Source of the DNA: Petrolisthes cinctipes
Taxonomy: Eukaryota > Arthropoda > Malacostraca > Decapoda > Porcellanidae
Length of the DNA: 64,000 bases
Reading direction: 5' to 3'
Assembly (NCBI GenBank): GCA_033782935.1
Contig: JAWQEG010002479.1
Coordinates: 62,001-126,000 of the forward strand
This document shows, piece after piece, positions 42,224 to 53,484 of the stretch. Numbering within the stretch: the first letter of the stretch is position 1; the number at the start of each line of letters is the position of its first letter. The notes under the pieces are model-generated. The model worked only from the letters and a program-made list of their open reading frames with translations, was not told the origin of the DNA and did not search any database. The position numbers were made by a program, and so were the translations under genes.

Positions 42224-43190
42224 ATGGATTATTATTTGGAGTTTGCAGTATTTTGTACTCTGAGACACAACTTGCCGAGTATCATTTAGAGTAAAGTACA
42301 AAGAAACGGTGTATTTAGGTAAGATGTGATGAAATGTGTATAGGCTTACTCATGAAACTGAATCCTAAAATGGCTGGTAAAGTAGAATATTAAAGTAAAC
42401 ACCTTGGCTTTATTTGTCTCGGGGCTGTGTTCAGCTCATGCCTTTAGTTTTTTCGTATTTTATGATGCTTATAAGAACTATTATTTGTATAATTTTGTGG
42501 TGCTGTAAAGCTTAAACTTCAAAGAGCATTTAATATATAAAGTCTACATCAGAGAATCGAATCTGAACCGAAATAATTTATGAAGCTCCTGTGACGACCA
42601 TATCTATACAGTACTTCAATATCCATGGTACAGGTACTTGAAGAAACTTTTGATTAACAGTATCATCCCCATACAGTGTACTTGGTTTCCATTATAATTA
42701 GTGGGAGAATTGAAGAAAACAATGAACAGTACTGTGTTATCATTTGGTCAGTTGTTTTTGTGCCCTACAGATTGTTGCTTTGCATATAGTAAACAAGAGT
42801 GGGTACATATCATTGGTTATGAAAAACAATGGCACTGGAAAGTTTTCCCTTTCTTGTATGCGATAAAAAAAAATTTATTTACCTAATCTTTTCCATCATC
42901 TCTCCTCTTTTCTTGCTCTTTACTCACATATTAGCATTGATGGCTGAACGCAGAAGTGAATGGTATGGCAATTAATGTATTTTTCCATTTTTATACTGTA
43001 ATGTATAATGTCCTGTACTGGCATTGCTCATAGTGCTTAGAATCAGTTTACTCATATTATGTTGTTTGTTTTGCTTTATATGAGTGCTTGCAGTTTGACC
43101 TTTAAATGTTTATTATTGTTTCATATTATATTGTCATATGGGATAAGATTTTAATTATTTGAATAAATATGAAATTCCATGTTTGTCTCA
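42224..43190 (+). other. ALDH2: ALDH 3' UTR
   Basis: AT-rich sequence after the stop codon with no other coding signal. It runs to a consensus AATAAA at 43162 followed by a GT/T-rich stretch (GTTTGTCTC), giving a 3' UTR of just under 1 kb. Earlier weak signals (ATTAAA-like near 42390) could give a shorter form. Confidence 0.6.
43162..43167 (+). promoter_or_regulatory. ALDH2: Polyadenylation signal AATAAA of the ALDH gene
   Basis: Exact AATAAA about 940 bp after the stop codon, with a T/GT-rich downstream element within 30 bp. Confidence 0.6.
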
Positions 43191-43594
43191 TTTATCCCGT
43201 GAGGCTGCGTCTGTTTAGGGGGTGCCAACAAACATACAGGAAAAATGCCATTATTAATTAAATTCTATCCCATTTTTGGTAATCATCTAATGAAACAATT
43301 CTGAATTCAGTTGAGTGGTGTATACTGCATTTTCCTTGATATTGTAAGAAACGTGTGGAGGACACAGAAACATATTTACTCTGGAGCTCTGTAGAGTAAC
43401 AAAGGGGAAGTGTAATCAAAGTCAGGAGTTCAGGGTTTGAGCGCCCCTACAGCCCCAGCCACTCTTTCACAGTTCTTTAACTTTCCTTATTTTCTTTCTT
43501 TGAATGGCTGATTAAATATAAATACATTTCGGTTAAATGGTGAAATGAGTTAGATAAACAAAACTATCGTTGGCACTCATCCACAGTCACCTTC

Positions 43595-43619
43595 TTATAA
43601 TATATATATATATATATAC
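43595..43619. repeat. (TA)n microsatellite
   Basis: TATAATATATATATATATATA run downstream of the ALDH gene, just before the minisatellite. Confidence 0.85.
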
Positions 43620-43675
43620 AACGTATTTAATCTCTATTATGATAAATATTTTATGTTCACATTGTTCAGTATGTA

Positions 43676-43890
43676 TGTTACACTAGAGTAGTATGTATGT
43701 ATCTATGTCACACTAGAGTAGTATGTATGTATGTATGTCACACTAGAATAATATGTATGTATGTCACACTAGAGTAATATGTATGTATGTCACACTAGAG
43801 TAATATGTATGTATGTATGAATGTCACACTAGAGTAATATGTATGTATGTATGAATGTCACACTAGAGTAATATGTATGTATGTATGAAA
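43676..43890. repeat. 24-32 bp minisatellite, about 7 units
   Basis: Seven copies of CACACTAGAGTA(A/G)TATGTATG followed by a variable number of GTAT repeats and, in the last units, GAATGT. Unit length varies by 4 bp steps, as expected from slippage of the GTAT part. Confidence 0.88.
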
Positions 43891-44342
43891 GGTAAGTGGA
43901 GGGAGAGGGAGACAGATTACAGTTAGGCCTATATATATTTGTCTTGTTTAATAAACCAGTTTAAGTTTAATTTCTTTGCATAATTTTCCCTATGGACATT
44001 ATCTTAGCCTTGTTAATTGATTTAACAAAACCTGCATAATTAGAAAACAAGATACAATACTTTACAAATCAGGGAAATGTCAATAACTGTGGTAGAAACA
44101 TACTATACAAGTACGTACGGGAGTTCAAAGCGCGCGCCAAAGGGCATTCCAAGATGGCCGCCGAGCAGGCTGGCTGGCTGGCGATGCGATGCGATGATGT
44201 CGAGGGATAGCCTTTACAACGGCCCCTCTTCTGTCGTTTATTTGTTGCTGAGTTCCTTTAATTTCTTCTCCCTTATTTTCCAGCACTTATAAAGATATTC
44301 TTTTATATTGTCCAAACATTTTCCACTGTCGAATAACAACCC

Positions 44343-45854
44343 TCAAATGATGTTTTCCTTACATTCGATATAAGGTTGTTGCAATTTTCCAATTTTTCTT
44401 CTTTCTTCAACATAGCCAGTACAGTCAAGCACAAAATGTTCTAAGTTTTCTGGATCTGTTCCACACATCTTACATTCTGTTTCATTGTCCTCTTTTCTAA
44501 ATCTTTTTCTATCTCCCAAGTTTAAAGTATTTGTCCTACATTTAAATAACACCACTGATGCTGGTGTATTGTCATATAGTTCCTCTGTCATTCCCATTTC
44601 CTTTTTCCATTTTCTGTAAATCTTTAGGGTAGTCTTACTTTCTATTTCCTCTCTCCAGTTCTTAGTGTCCAATTCATAAATCTTGTTTAGGAGTTCTTGC
44701 TTCTTCATGGTTTTTAGTTTATCTAAATTGATATCTAATGCTTTCATTCCTTCCTCACATTCCTTCATCCATTTATTTGTTCTATTATCCTTCAATTCTT
44801 CTACTATTTCGTATGTTAATTTGTTTCCTCCATCTCTCATTATTCCTTGTAAATATTGTAATTTTGTTCTAGTAATTTTTTATTTCATGAGTGAGGCACC
44901 CACTTCTCCTCTTAGTCCACTAATTGCTGTGCTTTTTTCTGCCCCAAGAATTGTTCGGTACACTGAGTTTTCAATTTTTTGTAACGTATCTATTTCTTTC
45001 TTGTTATAATCCACTACACCAGCCCCATACAATATTCCAGGCAATGCCAGACCTTTCCAGAAAGTTTTTCCAATCATTAGTTTGTTACAACTCCTGGCTG
45101 TCACTGAGTATGTCATATTTGCTAGTTTCTTTGCTTTTTTTAAAATATTAACTTTATAATTCTTAAAACAGTCTCTCTTGTTTCCAATATCCACTCCCAA
45201 ATATTTAATAGTCTCCACCACTTCTATCCCTTCTAGTTCTGCTGGTTGATTTTCCATATTGAAGATTATGAATTTGCTCTTATTTTTATTTAACTCCAAC
45301 CCACATTTCCTGCTTACATTGCTCAGTCTTATAATGTTTGTTTTTGCCTCTAACATTGATTGTGAAAACTGTAGTCCATCATCGGCAAAGAAGATAGTGT
45401 TAAAAGCAAATTTCTTATCTCTGTACCCGAGGCCTGTACTCTCCATTTCTTGAATTATTTTGAAAGTTATTAATTTAAAAAGTGTTGTAGATCCTGTGCA
45501 CCCTTGGCGTATACCGCTTGTTATCTTTATCTCTTTTTCTATTTTTCTGCTTAAACACAGTTGTGTTGTATCATTCTGGTACACATCACTTATTATATCT
45601 ATCATATTTTCATGTGCTTTTATTTCTTTTAGATTTTTTATGATCTCTTCTCTTTTTATTGAGTCATATGCCTTCTTAAAGTCTATTGCTGCTACGATTA
45701 ATGGTGTCTTGTTCTTGTAGCTTTTTTCAATACAGTACCTGAGTATGAGTATATTGTCTTCAATTCTTCTTCCCTGTGTAAATCCGGACTGCAATTCACT
45801 ATTTAAATCATTAACTTGTAGTTGTTGTTCTATTTTGCTCTTCATTATTGACAT
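44343..45854 (-). pseudogene. LINE ORF2 part 2: RT core and C-terminal zinc knuckle
   Basis: RT with SGFTQGRRIEDNI, AAIDFKKAYDSIKRE, GIRQGCTGSTTLF and the catalytic IFFADDGLQFS, then IKYLGVDIG. A single in-frame TAA at 44880-44882 interrupts it. The same frame continues (KITRTKLQYLQGIMRDGG) to a C-terminal finger CKMCGTDPENLEHFVLDC and a stop at 44343. The catalytic residues are intact. Confidence 0.83.
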
Positions 45855-45892
45855 GAATATTTTGTAATCAATATTTGTGAGTGCTATGGGTC

Positions 45893-47608
45893 TTAATGGG
45901 CTGTTGGTTTAACTTTTTTTGGTAGCATTACTGTTCTTGAAGTTTTCCAGGTTTGTGGGACTTTTCCTTGTCTATTTATTTTATTAAAACAGTATACTAA
46001 CTTTTCTATGCATTTTTCACTATCTATCAATGCCTTGTAGCATTCTGGTTTTAACCCATCTGGACCAGCTGCCTTTTTGTTTTTCAAGCCTTTTAATGTT
46101 TTTATAATTTCTTCTTTATTTATTATTGGTTCTTCCATGATTGTTGTTATCCGAGCTAGGCCCATTCCAACAGTCATATCCATATGTTCCATTAGCATGT
46201 ACTGTCTGTTGTCTTGATTAGTTTCATTCATTATTTGTTCCTCTATAAAAATTTTGTACCTTCCTTTTTCTTGTGTGTTCCAAACCTTCTTTATGTTATT
46301 GTCATGATTTTGGTATATATCCTTCCAAAACATTTCAAGCTCTTGAGCTGCATCTTCTGGTTTAAGTATTCCTCCCTCTGTAGTATATAATTCCCCTTTG
46401 TCCTTATCATAGTTTATTTCTTTACCTTTTAATCTGTCAATATATTGCCATAATCTCTTACTTTTGTCACTACTTCCATTTATCTCCTCTGTCACCTTTT
46501 TCTCATGTTTTATTATTGCTTCTTTGATCAATCTTTTCACCCTATCTTTTTGTACCTTATATAAGCTCCAAAGTCTATCTTTTACTTCTTCACTAGCCTC
46601 ATTTCGTTTCTCTCTATTAAGCTTCTTTCTTTTCTTGATTTCCTTTCTAATTTCTTCACACATCCATGGTGGTTCAATCCTGTTTATATGTCTCTTATCC
46701 TTTCTCCTTCTATACTTTTTCTTTAATATACATTCTGCATTTCTTGTCATGATTTCACCAAACTCTACCATATCTTGTACCTCTTCATTGCACTCTCCTT
46801 CCACTTCTTCCTTATATATCTGTAATGCTTCTTTGTCTGTCGTATAATAAATATTTTCTTGCCATTGATCATTTGTGTATTTTCTATTTTGTGTCTCTCC
46901 TTTGATTAATATTTCAATCAATTTATGGTCAGATAAGTCCGTTATTTCTTTTCTTTCATCTATTTTCATTGCTTCGTATACATCATAAAATTTATGGTTC
47001 ACCAGAACGAAGTCTATCACACTTTTTGATTTTCCTCTCTCCCATGTTATCAACCCTTCACACCTCTGGTCATTGTTTAGTAGAATAAGATTATAGTTTT
47101 CCATCCAGTTAATCACATCTTCCCCTCGTCTATCCATTTTCTGCTCTCCAAGGAATCCCAAATGTCCGTTAAAATCCCCAAGTAGGACAAAGGGTATTTC
47201 CCCTATATTTTCTACTATACCTTCTATTTCTGTTTTTAAACTAGTGTATTTTCTTTTATCCTCTTCTTTATTTCCCACAGGTAAATAGACCAAAAGCAGC
47301 TTAAAACAAATGTTTCCTAATTTACACTTGCAAAATAACAAATCCTTATTTCTAGTTGTTATCTTTTCAATTTTACTATCTTCATCCTTCTCCGACAAAA
47401 TCATCAAACCCCCTCCTTTCTTTTCCTCCATTTCCCTCATATTACTTATTGAGTATATGTGATCACAGAGACTGATATTCTCACACTTTTGGTGTGTTTC
47501 CGTTAAACATAAAAATTCTTCACTTTTAATTAAATCTTGTAATTCCGTCATCTTTACTTTTGTTAGCCCTTGTATGTTTATTAGTTTAATCTTACATATG
47601 CTCTCCAT
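45893..47608 (-). pseudogene. LINE ORF2 part 1: AP endonuclease and RT entry
   Basis: 571 codons: KLINIQGLTKVKM, FLCLTETHQKCE, KGGGLMILSE, LLGDFNGHLGF, SVIDFVLVNHKF and LSDHKLIEIL (a complete endonuclease). After a Lys-rich linker comes KKAAGPDGLKPECY and PQTWKTSRTVMLPKK. The frame is lost at a run of seven A (KKVKPT), and the sense continues one frame over as NSPLRPIALTNIDYKIF. Confidence 0.83.
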
Positions 47609-47687
47609 ATATTTGTCCTCTTTCTCCTTGAAAATTATTTCTCATTAACTTTGCATCCTTTATATACCATCCCTTTTCTCCCAGTTC

Positions 47688-48509
47688 TCATTTTCTTTTT
47701 AATTCCTCCCAGAGCTCCTTATTTTGTTGTCTCTCTTTCTTAGTCATATCCAAGGTGATAGATGTTCTTTTTGCTAGCCTATGGTTTGTATTCTTAAGGT
47801 TCTTTGCATTTTTCAGAATCTGCCATTTCATCCATGTTTCTTTTAATTTTATCAAGAGTGGTCTCTTCTTTCCTGGTTCATTTATTAATCCTAATCTTGC
47901 TGCATCCAAAATTTCTACATCCTCTACTTTTACTTCCCTTTGTATTATATCCAGAGAGTTTTCTATATCTTTCTGTATCTTTTCCTTTGGTTCCGAATCC
48001 TCGGGTTCTTCTAAATTATAAATGATAATATTATTCCTCTTTCTCTCTTTTTCCTCTCTCTCTTTCATATCTTCAACCATTTCACTTTTTAGTTCTACTT
48101 TCATTATCTCTATTTTCTTATCTCTCTTCTTCAGTTCTAACTCCATTTCATTCTTCATTTCCTCTAACATATCTTTCTTTAACTTATCTAAACTCTCCTC
48201 CCACTGCATCATTTTTTCCTCAAAGAAAGATCTCAACTCCTTTTTCATCTCATCAATCTTTTTTCCTAATTCCCCCTCTGGTGTTAACAGTCTCTTCTTT
48301 GCTACTGGTATACATCCAGAACATATCCATACTGATTCAGAATCTTTCAACTCTCTATATAGGGTAGGACTGACCTGCTCACATCCGATGTGGAACCAGA
48401 CACTACACATATCACATTGTATTCCTTTCTCCTGTTGTTTTACTCTATTTTCACATCTTCCACAGCTGTCTTCTCCTCCTGCTCCGCTTCTTGCACTTCG
48501 ACTAGCCAT
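47688..48509 (-). CDS. LINE ORF1: PHD finger, coiled coil, RNA-binding-like domain
   Basis: 273 codons, uninterrupted. Residues 16-62 form a PHD-type finger (CGRCENRV, CDMCSVWFHIGC, WICSGC). Residues about 75-160 are a long Lys/Glu-rich coiled coil. Residues about 163-270 (RNNIIIYNLEEPEDSE, EILDAARLG, RPLLIKL) resemble the RRM and C-terminal domain of L1 ORF1 nucleic-acid chaperones. Such proteins coat LINE RNA. The start codon ATG at 48509 follows a clear upstream leader; ORF2 begins about 80 bp after the stop. Confidence 0.82.
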   Translation of the reverse strand: MASRSARSGAGGEDSCGRCENRVKQQEKGIQCDMCSVWFHIGCEQVSPTLYRELKDSESVWICSGCIPVAKKRLLTPEGELGKKIDEMKKELRSFFEEKMMQWEESLDKLKKDMLEEMKNEMELELKKRDKKIEIMKVELKSEMVEDMKEREEKERKRNNIIIYNLEEPEDSEPKEKIQKDIENSLDIIQREVKVEDVEILDAARLGLINEPGKKRPLLIKLKETWMKWQILKNAKNLKNTNHRLAKRTSITLDMTKKERQQNKELWEELKRK

Positions 48510-48951
48510 CTTCTTCTCTTATTTTTCACTTTGGTTTATGTGGTAACTTTTATAATGTTTACATTATTTGGGAAACTCAGCTCTCAGTTTACGAACCTGC
48601 CGCCACCGGCGACACTCCTTCCCTATGGCCCTATCTCATAACACAGGGGTCGCGCGCTCTATGTGTATAGATCTGTGGGTTCCACTTGCTACTGTTACAG
48701 CGGCCCGGAATTGAGGAAACCGAACTGAACAGGCGGCCAGGCGCCTGCAACGATCGCTGTGAGACGGAATTTGTGGACGACAGATTTATTTTTAGTGCGT
48801 TAACTCCGGTTCCTGTGAGTGTGAGATTGTGACTCCTGTCAAGAGTCAGTAGGCTGAGGCATTGCTTGAGCTTGTGTGAGTATATGGTTCCTCCTGTAGG
48901 CAGTAGCTGAGAATAAGTTAAGAAATAAGAAGTACGTTGCGGGCCACCACC

Positions 48952-49317
48952 ATGACCACTTATTCCGAGGAGGATCGCAGTTTCTGGTCAGGATTTATAG
49001 ATATGTATAGAGACAATCCCACACTTTGGAAGTTAAAAAGCAAAGACTATTCAGACAGAGAGAAAAAGAATTGTGCGTATGAGGTGCTTGTTGAAAAACT
49101 GAAGGAAAGAGATGTTAATGCAACAAAAGATACTGTTAAAAAGAAAATCAACAATTTGAGGAGTGCATTCCGCAAAGAACTGAAGAAGGTTGCAAGATCC
49201 AAGAAGTCTGGTGCTGGGACTGATAAGATTTATACACCAACTCTGTGGTACTATAATGACCTCCTATTTCTCAAAGACCATCAGGTTCCACGACTAACTT
49301 CTTCCGATACGTTTGAG
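48952..49317 (+). CDS. MADF-BESS gene exon 1 (MADF domain)
   Basis: 122 codons ending SSDTFE, followed by donor GTAAGC at 49318. It holds the complete MADF domain. Without splicing the frame would end seven codons later. Confidence 0.85.
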
Positions 49318-50346
49318 GTAAGCAATTTTCCCCGTAATTAGTGTATGGTATTATTACAGTATATAGTATTAAGATGTAAATTTATATGTACAGTCGGCGG
49401 CAAAGGTCGGTAATTATCCAGTATATTGCCGTTTTCTAAACAATGTTTCTACCATCTTTAACCATTAATTTATACCATTTTAAGACAATTTTCTTTTATA
49501 AATGCCTCATTTCCAAGATAGGGCATATTCAAATGGGGCATTTTGGAATAGCCTAACCTTACCTAACCTAGCCTAGACCACAGCAGACTACCAGGACCTA
49601 ACCTGGGCAAACTACCGGGACCTAATCGTGGTAAAGTACCGGGACCTAGCTGGATGTGGCAACACTGCTACAAAACGGCAATATACTAGATAAATTCCCA
49701 AAAGTCCTGTTGCCACACTCAGTGCTTTCTGGAGGATAATATAAAGGATAATCATCAAACATACTCATTCACCATACAACATTACAATCTCCAGGGTGTA
49801 AATTGGTAAATTCCTCTGGTTCTTCAGTTTATGAGTTGTGAAGCTTATATTTCCATACTGTACTTCATGACTTGGTTGATGTTGCGACAGGACTTTTGTC
49901 GCCAACTGTACCTAAAGAGACTACTGTAACCACCATACACAAGTTTGTAGCGTAGGTTGTAAGTGACTGTCATGTATAGTATTATGTTTATGGTCATCAA
50001 TTTCCAGGGTGATGCCTCCACATCAGTTAAATCACTCTTGCCTACTCAAGCAAGAAAGAGGGTTAAGACTGAGCAACAAGAGGAACTACTGGGTATGGCA
50101 TGCAAGCGTCTCCACAACACTGATAATGAATATGCAATAATAGCAAGTGGGTGGGCAGTTGACTTGCAAAAAATGAGTCCAACACAAATGCTGTTTGCTA
50201 AGAAGGCTATAAATGATATATTATTTGAGGGGCAAATGGGAACTTTACATCGCCACTCAGTTGTTATAAATGAACCATACAGTAAAGTAAGTACACCTAT
50301 GATAGATTATTCAGACCAGTCAAGTAACCAGGGTGGTGACAGATAA
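48952..50346 (+). CDS. MADF-BESS domain protein, two exons
   Basis: Exons 48952-49317 and 50008-50346 join in phase 0 to 234 residues. The ATG at 48952 has a strong context (CCACCACCATGA); an upstream TTG in frame is unlikely to be used. Residues about 9-110 form a MADF domain ([56 protein letters not shown]), a Myb-like DNA-binding fold. Residues about 160-190 ([20 protein letters not shown]) resemble a BESS interaction motif. Basic RKRVK may be a nuclear signal. Such proteins are sequence-specific transcription regulators. A GTAAGT at 50288 could splice to a further exon. Some MADF genes derive from Harbinger transposons; no such TIRs were recognised here. Confidence 0.82.
49391..49908. mobile_element. 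Tc1/mariner-type MITE split by another MITE
   Basis: Inside the MADF gene intron. TIRs: left CAGTCGGCGGCAAA(A)GTCCTGTTGCC, right (complement) CAGTTGGCGACAAAAGTCCT. TA is at both borders (49389-49390, 49909-49910). The left TIR is interrupted at 49409 by a copy of the 8-bp-TSD family. Confidence 0.75.
49409..49698 (-). mobile_element. 8-bp-TSD MITE family, divergent copy nested in a Tc1-type TIR
   Basis: 290 bp with ends GGTAATTATCCAGTATATTG and the complement GGGAATTTATCTAGTATATTG-like. The interior (GGGCATATTCAAATGGGGCA, CTACCGGGACCTAA, CAACACTGCTACAAAACGG) matches the 2.5-5.6 kb copies. The flanks CAAAGGTC and CAAAAGTC form an 8-bp duplication with one mismatch. Confidence 0.78.
50008..50346 (+). 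CDS. MADF-BESS gene exon 2 (BESS-like region, C-terminus)
   Basis: The acceptor TTTCCAG is at 50007. It encodes [20 protein letters not shown], then the BESS-like helix pair and a polar tail NQGGDR, ending in TAA at 50344. Confidence 0.78.
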   Translation, partial: GDASTSVKSLLPTQARKRVKTEQQEELLGMACKRLHNTDNEYAIIASGWAVDLQKMSPTQMLFAKKAINDILFEGQMGTLHRHSVVINEPYSKVSTPMIDYSDQSSNQGGDR

Positions 50347-50516
50347 TTCTGTAACAGGAACTTCACTCAGCCTGTATTTGACTTCTTTCAGTTAGAATGT
50401 AGATTTTATATGAGAGTTACAAGAATTATAGTAATTATATGTTACAGCTACACACAAAAGGTTTCCCCCTGGAGTAGGAGGCTACCAATACCTCCCCAGT
50501 ATCCCTGCTTGTTGTA

Positions 50517-50852
50517 GGGGAGGTGGCCGAGTGGTTAATGTTCTGGACTCGTAACCTAGAGGTCGGGAGATCGATCCTCTCAGGTGAGGGCCTGAGAATA
50601 TTTACTCTTCCGATTTGAGTTTCAGGCACTAACAATAAGGCCACCGAACGTCGTAAAACACCCTCGCTGGTACCATAACAGCTGCAGTATTTGGGAATAA
50701 CCCTCAATTCCCTCCCTCTGTGGCTGGGTACCAGTTCGGAAGTCGTGACGTGTGTGTGTGAGAGTAGCAGTTGACCTGGGCCACGGTAACGGGCTTGATT
50801 AAGCCTATGTCCAGTGTCGGAACATATACAAAAAAAAAAAAAAAAAAAAAAA
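50517..50852 (+). mobile_element. tRNA-derived SINE with poly(A)
   Basis: The 5' part (50517-50590) looks like a tRNA gene: A box TGGCCGAGTGG, an anticodon loop CTCGTAA (anticodon CGT, threonine-like), and a B box around GAGATCGATCC. An unrelated about 230 bp body follows, ending in 23 A. The anticodon stem has mismatches, so this is a SINE and not a working tRNA gene. Confidence 0.75.
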
Positions 50853-51157
50853 GTTACTAAAAGGGGCTTTCACTTCTCCAACTGTCCCTTTTTTTCATGT
50901 TACCCTTTGTGCTTACTGTCCCACCTCTCAATCGCCGCCTTCTCCCTACAAAGATTTTTTTTAGGCCTAAAGCAGTTTTCCTTTCATTATCTTCAATCAA
51001 TACACACTAAAGGATTTCCCATATAATTACAAAATTATTTATATTACTTATAGAATATTATTTTCTACAGTAAGCAAGCTATATCCTGTGGATACAATGA
51101 CGATTATTATTTGTCAATGAAAACTTTTATTACCGGTACTCTTAATATTATAATTAT

Positions 51158-51400
51158 ATCGTCATCATCATTTTCATTTAACGTCCGTATTTTCCCATTT
51201 AGGATGGGCGATGACTGCTCTCCACATCTGTCTACCTTGTACCATATGTTCTTCTATTCCCATTAAATTCATATCCTCCATTACACACGCTCTCCACTTT
51301 TTCTTCGGCCTTCCCGCCGGTCGCCGACCCCCAACTCTCACCACCTCCACATCACTCAACACACCCCCCTCTGCTCTTCTCACATGTCCAAACCATAAAC
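51158..51400 (-). mobile_element. LINE 3' fragment with (ATG)n-type tail
   Basis: Antisense C-terminal segment RRAEGGVLSDVEVVRVGG, GRPKKKWRACVMEDM, MWRAVIAHPKWENTDVK-stop, followed by a GATGATGACGAT tail. Same architecture as the end of RTE-like LINEs but a different family from copies a-d. Confidence 0.65.
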
Positions 51401-51409
51401 ATAATTACT

Positions 51410-52490
51410 GTATATGTTTATTAATATTAATATTTTTATGATAAAAACTTTTATTGTCATATTATATATATATTATTGTCATATAATATAAGGATATATT
51501 GTAATATATTTTTTAACATAATATATATACCAAATTATCACAAGATTCCATTCTCTTATTGAAATTTCCTTATTTGTAGTTTATTTTTATAAATAAAGGA
51601 ACTGTAAAGATTTCTTTTTTCACCTTTATAAATCCATTGAAGCTTGGCGGCATTTCTCCATCATGATAAGAGCTGATGGACTGAGGGGACACTACAGTAC
51701 CAAATTTCTGATATTCAAATGTGTTGCCAGTGGTCAGATAGCATAGTGTTATTAATAGCCACGTACTGTACTTGCAGAGATACATTCTCACATCACAGTG
51801 TTCCTTTTAGATATTACTGGAGATACCATCCTCAGTAGTAATCATCATCAAAAGCTGTACCGGTACGTCCATTTGCATATAATTTCTGTAATCGACTGGG
51901 TCACTGACCCTTACCTGCTGATATATAATTCAACAAATTCTCATTGCTATACTCATGTCTTTTCTTGTACCGCTCCTTCATGCAGGTGCAACTTTTCTTT
52001 CGTTTTGTGAAGCATGCTATTGCAATTTCTTTCAAAGTAATGTCAGTATCAGTCATGATGTCTCCTCGAGATCGTTCGTTTAACTGATATGAGCCGTGAA
52101 GGGCCCAGAGGGCATATTGCTCAATAATATTCCATAAATAATATTGATCGTGTATGGGCCTCTCAAGGTCCCATTATTCTTTTTCTTTTTATTCTCCAGT
52201 AATAAAATTGCCATATCTTAAACTTAAAAAAATGGGAAAGGCAATAAACAGAACATTATTAATACAGCTAACATATTTATCAAATACATATTCAAATTTT
52301 ACAGCAGGGTACAGTAGTCTGGAAATTTTTTTTCACACAATTAGATGATTTTCTTCATCACAAGAACATCACAGACCCAAGGTATTCATAATACACTATA
52401 TTGTACCACTGGATGCAACAAAATATAATGCACTTTTGGGGTAAATTAGTTCAGCAAATAATACACTGCATCCAAAAAAAAGAAAATATA
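51410..52490. other. AT-rich intergenic stretch
   Basis: TATA-type microsatellite words at 51455-51535; otherwise nothing recognisable on either strand. Confidence 0.4.
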
Positions 52491-52494
52491 TATA

Positions 52495-53454
52495 CAGTGC
52501 TCCCCCCAACTTCCCCAAGTAGACGGGGGTTATGTATGTACCAAGCAGGCGCTGTGTACTTTTTTAAAATCGTCTACTGTACTTGAAATTGATAATTACA
52601 GGGGAAAAAATAGGTTCGGTACTGGCCCTTCCAAAAACTAACCATTCTTGACCATTATAATATGTACACTCAACCCCCAACTATGGCAGGTTTCGCTTTA
52701 GAAGCTTTCGCGCAAACATAAAAAAAAAAAAAAAAAAAAAAACTTAAATGGCTAATGCGCATCCCAAGCGGTGCTATCGTGACTCGTGAGCCAGGATGAG
52801 AGTCCACTCAACCCTCGATTTCACAGATTCTCTCTCTAGTGACTAAAAATAATTCTAAACTTGAGCCAAAAGTATGGAAAATGTTTGTTTTGAAAGGTTG
52901 TTCATTCTAAAAGGGTAGGCCTAAAAGTGTGAAAGTAGTGAGTGAATGTGATTGGTGGCAAGTTCAGTTATCACCAATAATCCACATTTCATTACCGTAG
53001 TTTATATTAATTATTCTTTGTCACTTTCTCTTACAATCACATGCACTTTTCACCATATCAAATGTCTGTACTGGGATATGTGCTGAAAGTATGAAAAATG
53101 CCCATTTTGAGAAGTGGTTCATTATAAAGGGGTTGGCTTCGCAAGTGTATCAAGCGAGCGTGAGGGTGATAGTGGAGTTGTAAGTTCAGTTGTCACCAAA
53201 ACTCATTGAATTTTTATTTGTGCACACACATTCTTTATTTTGTATTAATTAATTTTGGTAATTTTCTCTTAAAATCACTTCCACTTTTCACCATATCAAT
53301 AATCTGTATGTTGTATAATTAATCAACACATCAAACTTGGTCAGCTGAAAGCCTGAATATCGACTTGCGCATAGGTACTCCTAATATAAAAAAAACGTAT
53401 ACTTATGGTACTTTCGTCTCAATTAATTTCTCCGCCTACTTGGGGGGAGCACTG
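52495..53454 (+). mobile_element. Tigger-derived MITE, copy 1
   Basis: 960 bp between TA dinucleotides. The left end is CAGTGCTCCCCCCAA and the right end its complement TTGGGGGGAGCACTG. The left subterminal TAGGTTCGGTACTGGC and TTCTTGACCATTATAATATG also occur beside the Tigger TIR at 33960. The interior contains two diverged tandem copies of a roughly 260 bp unit (each with CACTTTTCACCATATCAA) and a 24-A run at about 52719-52742. No transposase. Confidence 0.82.
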
Positions 53455-53484
53455 TATATATATGTCAAATAAACCTGTGATGTA

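Larger units (their letters stand above)
44200..48560 (-). mobile_element. Nearly complete two-ORF LINE
   Basis: An antisense LINE of about 4.3 kb with an intact ORF1 (47688-48509) and an ORF2 interrupted by one frameshift and one stop. The 3' end may carry the (ATCGC)n-like run seen at 44182-44200. No TSD was identified. It lies between the ALDH gene and the MADF gene. The 5' leader extends to about 48560-48650. Confidence 0.85.

Noticed and set aside
43676..43890. Regularly spaced repeats considered as a CRISPR array
   Set aside because: There are no unique spacers, units vary by GTAT slippage, and the DNA is eukaryotic; it is a minisatellite.
46464..48546. Phe/Ser/Leu-rich open frames on the + strand that look like membrane proteins
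   Set aside because: They mirror the Lys/Glu-rich ORF1 and ORF2 of the antisense LINE.
48937..48951. Upstream in-frame TTG as start of the MADF protein
   Set aside because: The ATG at 48952 has a strong Kozak context and the MADF domain begins right after it; a TTG start is unlikely in an animal gene.
50517..50590. tRNA-like sequence, a possible tRNA-Thr gene
   Set aside because: The anticodon stem has mismatches, and it is fused to an about 230 bp body ending in poly(A), so it is the head of a SINE.
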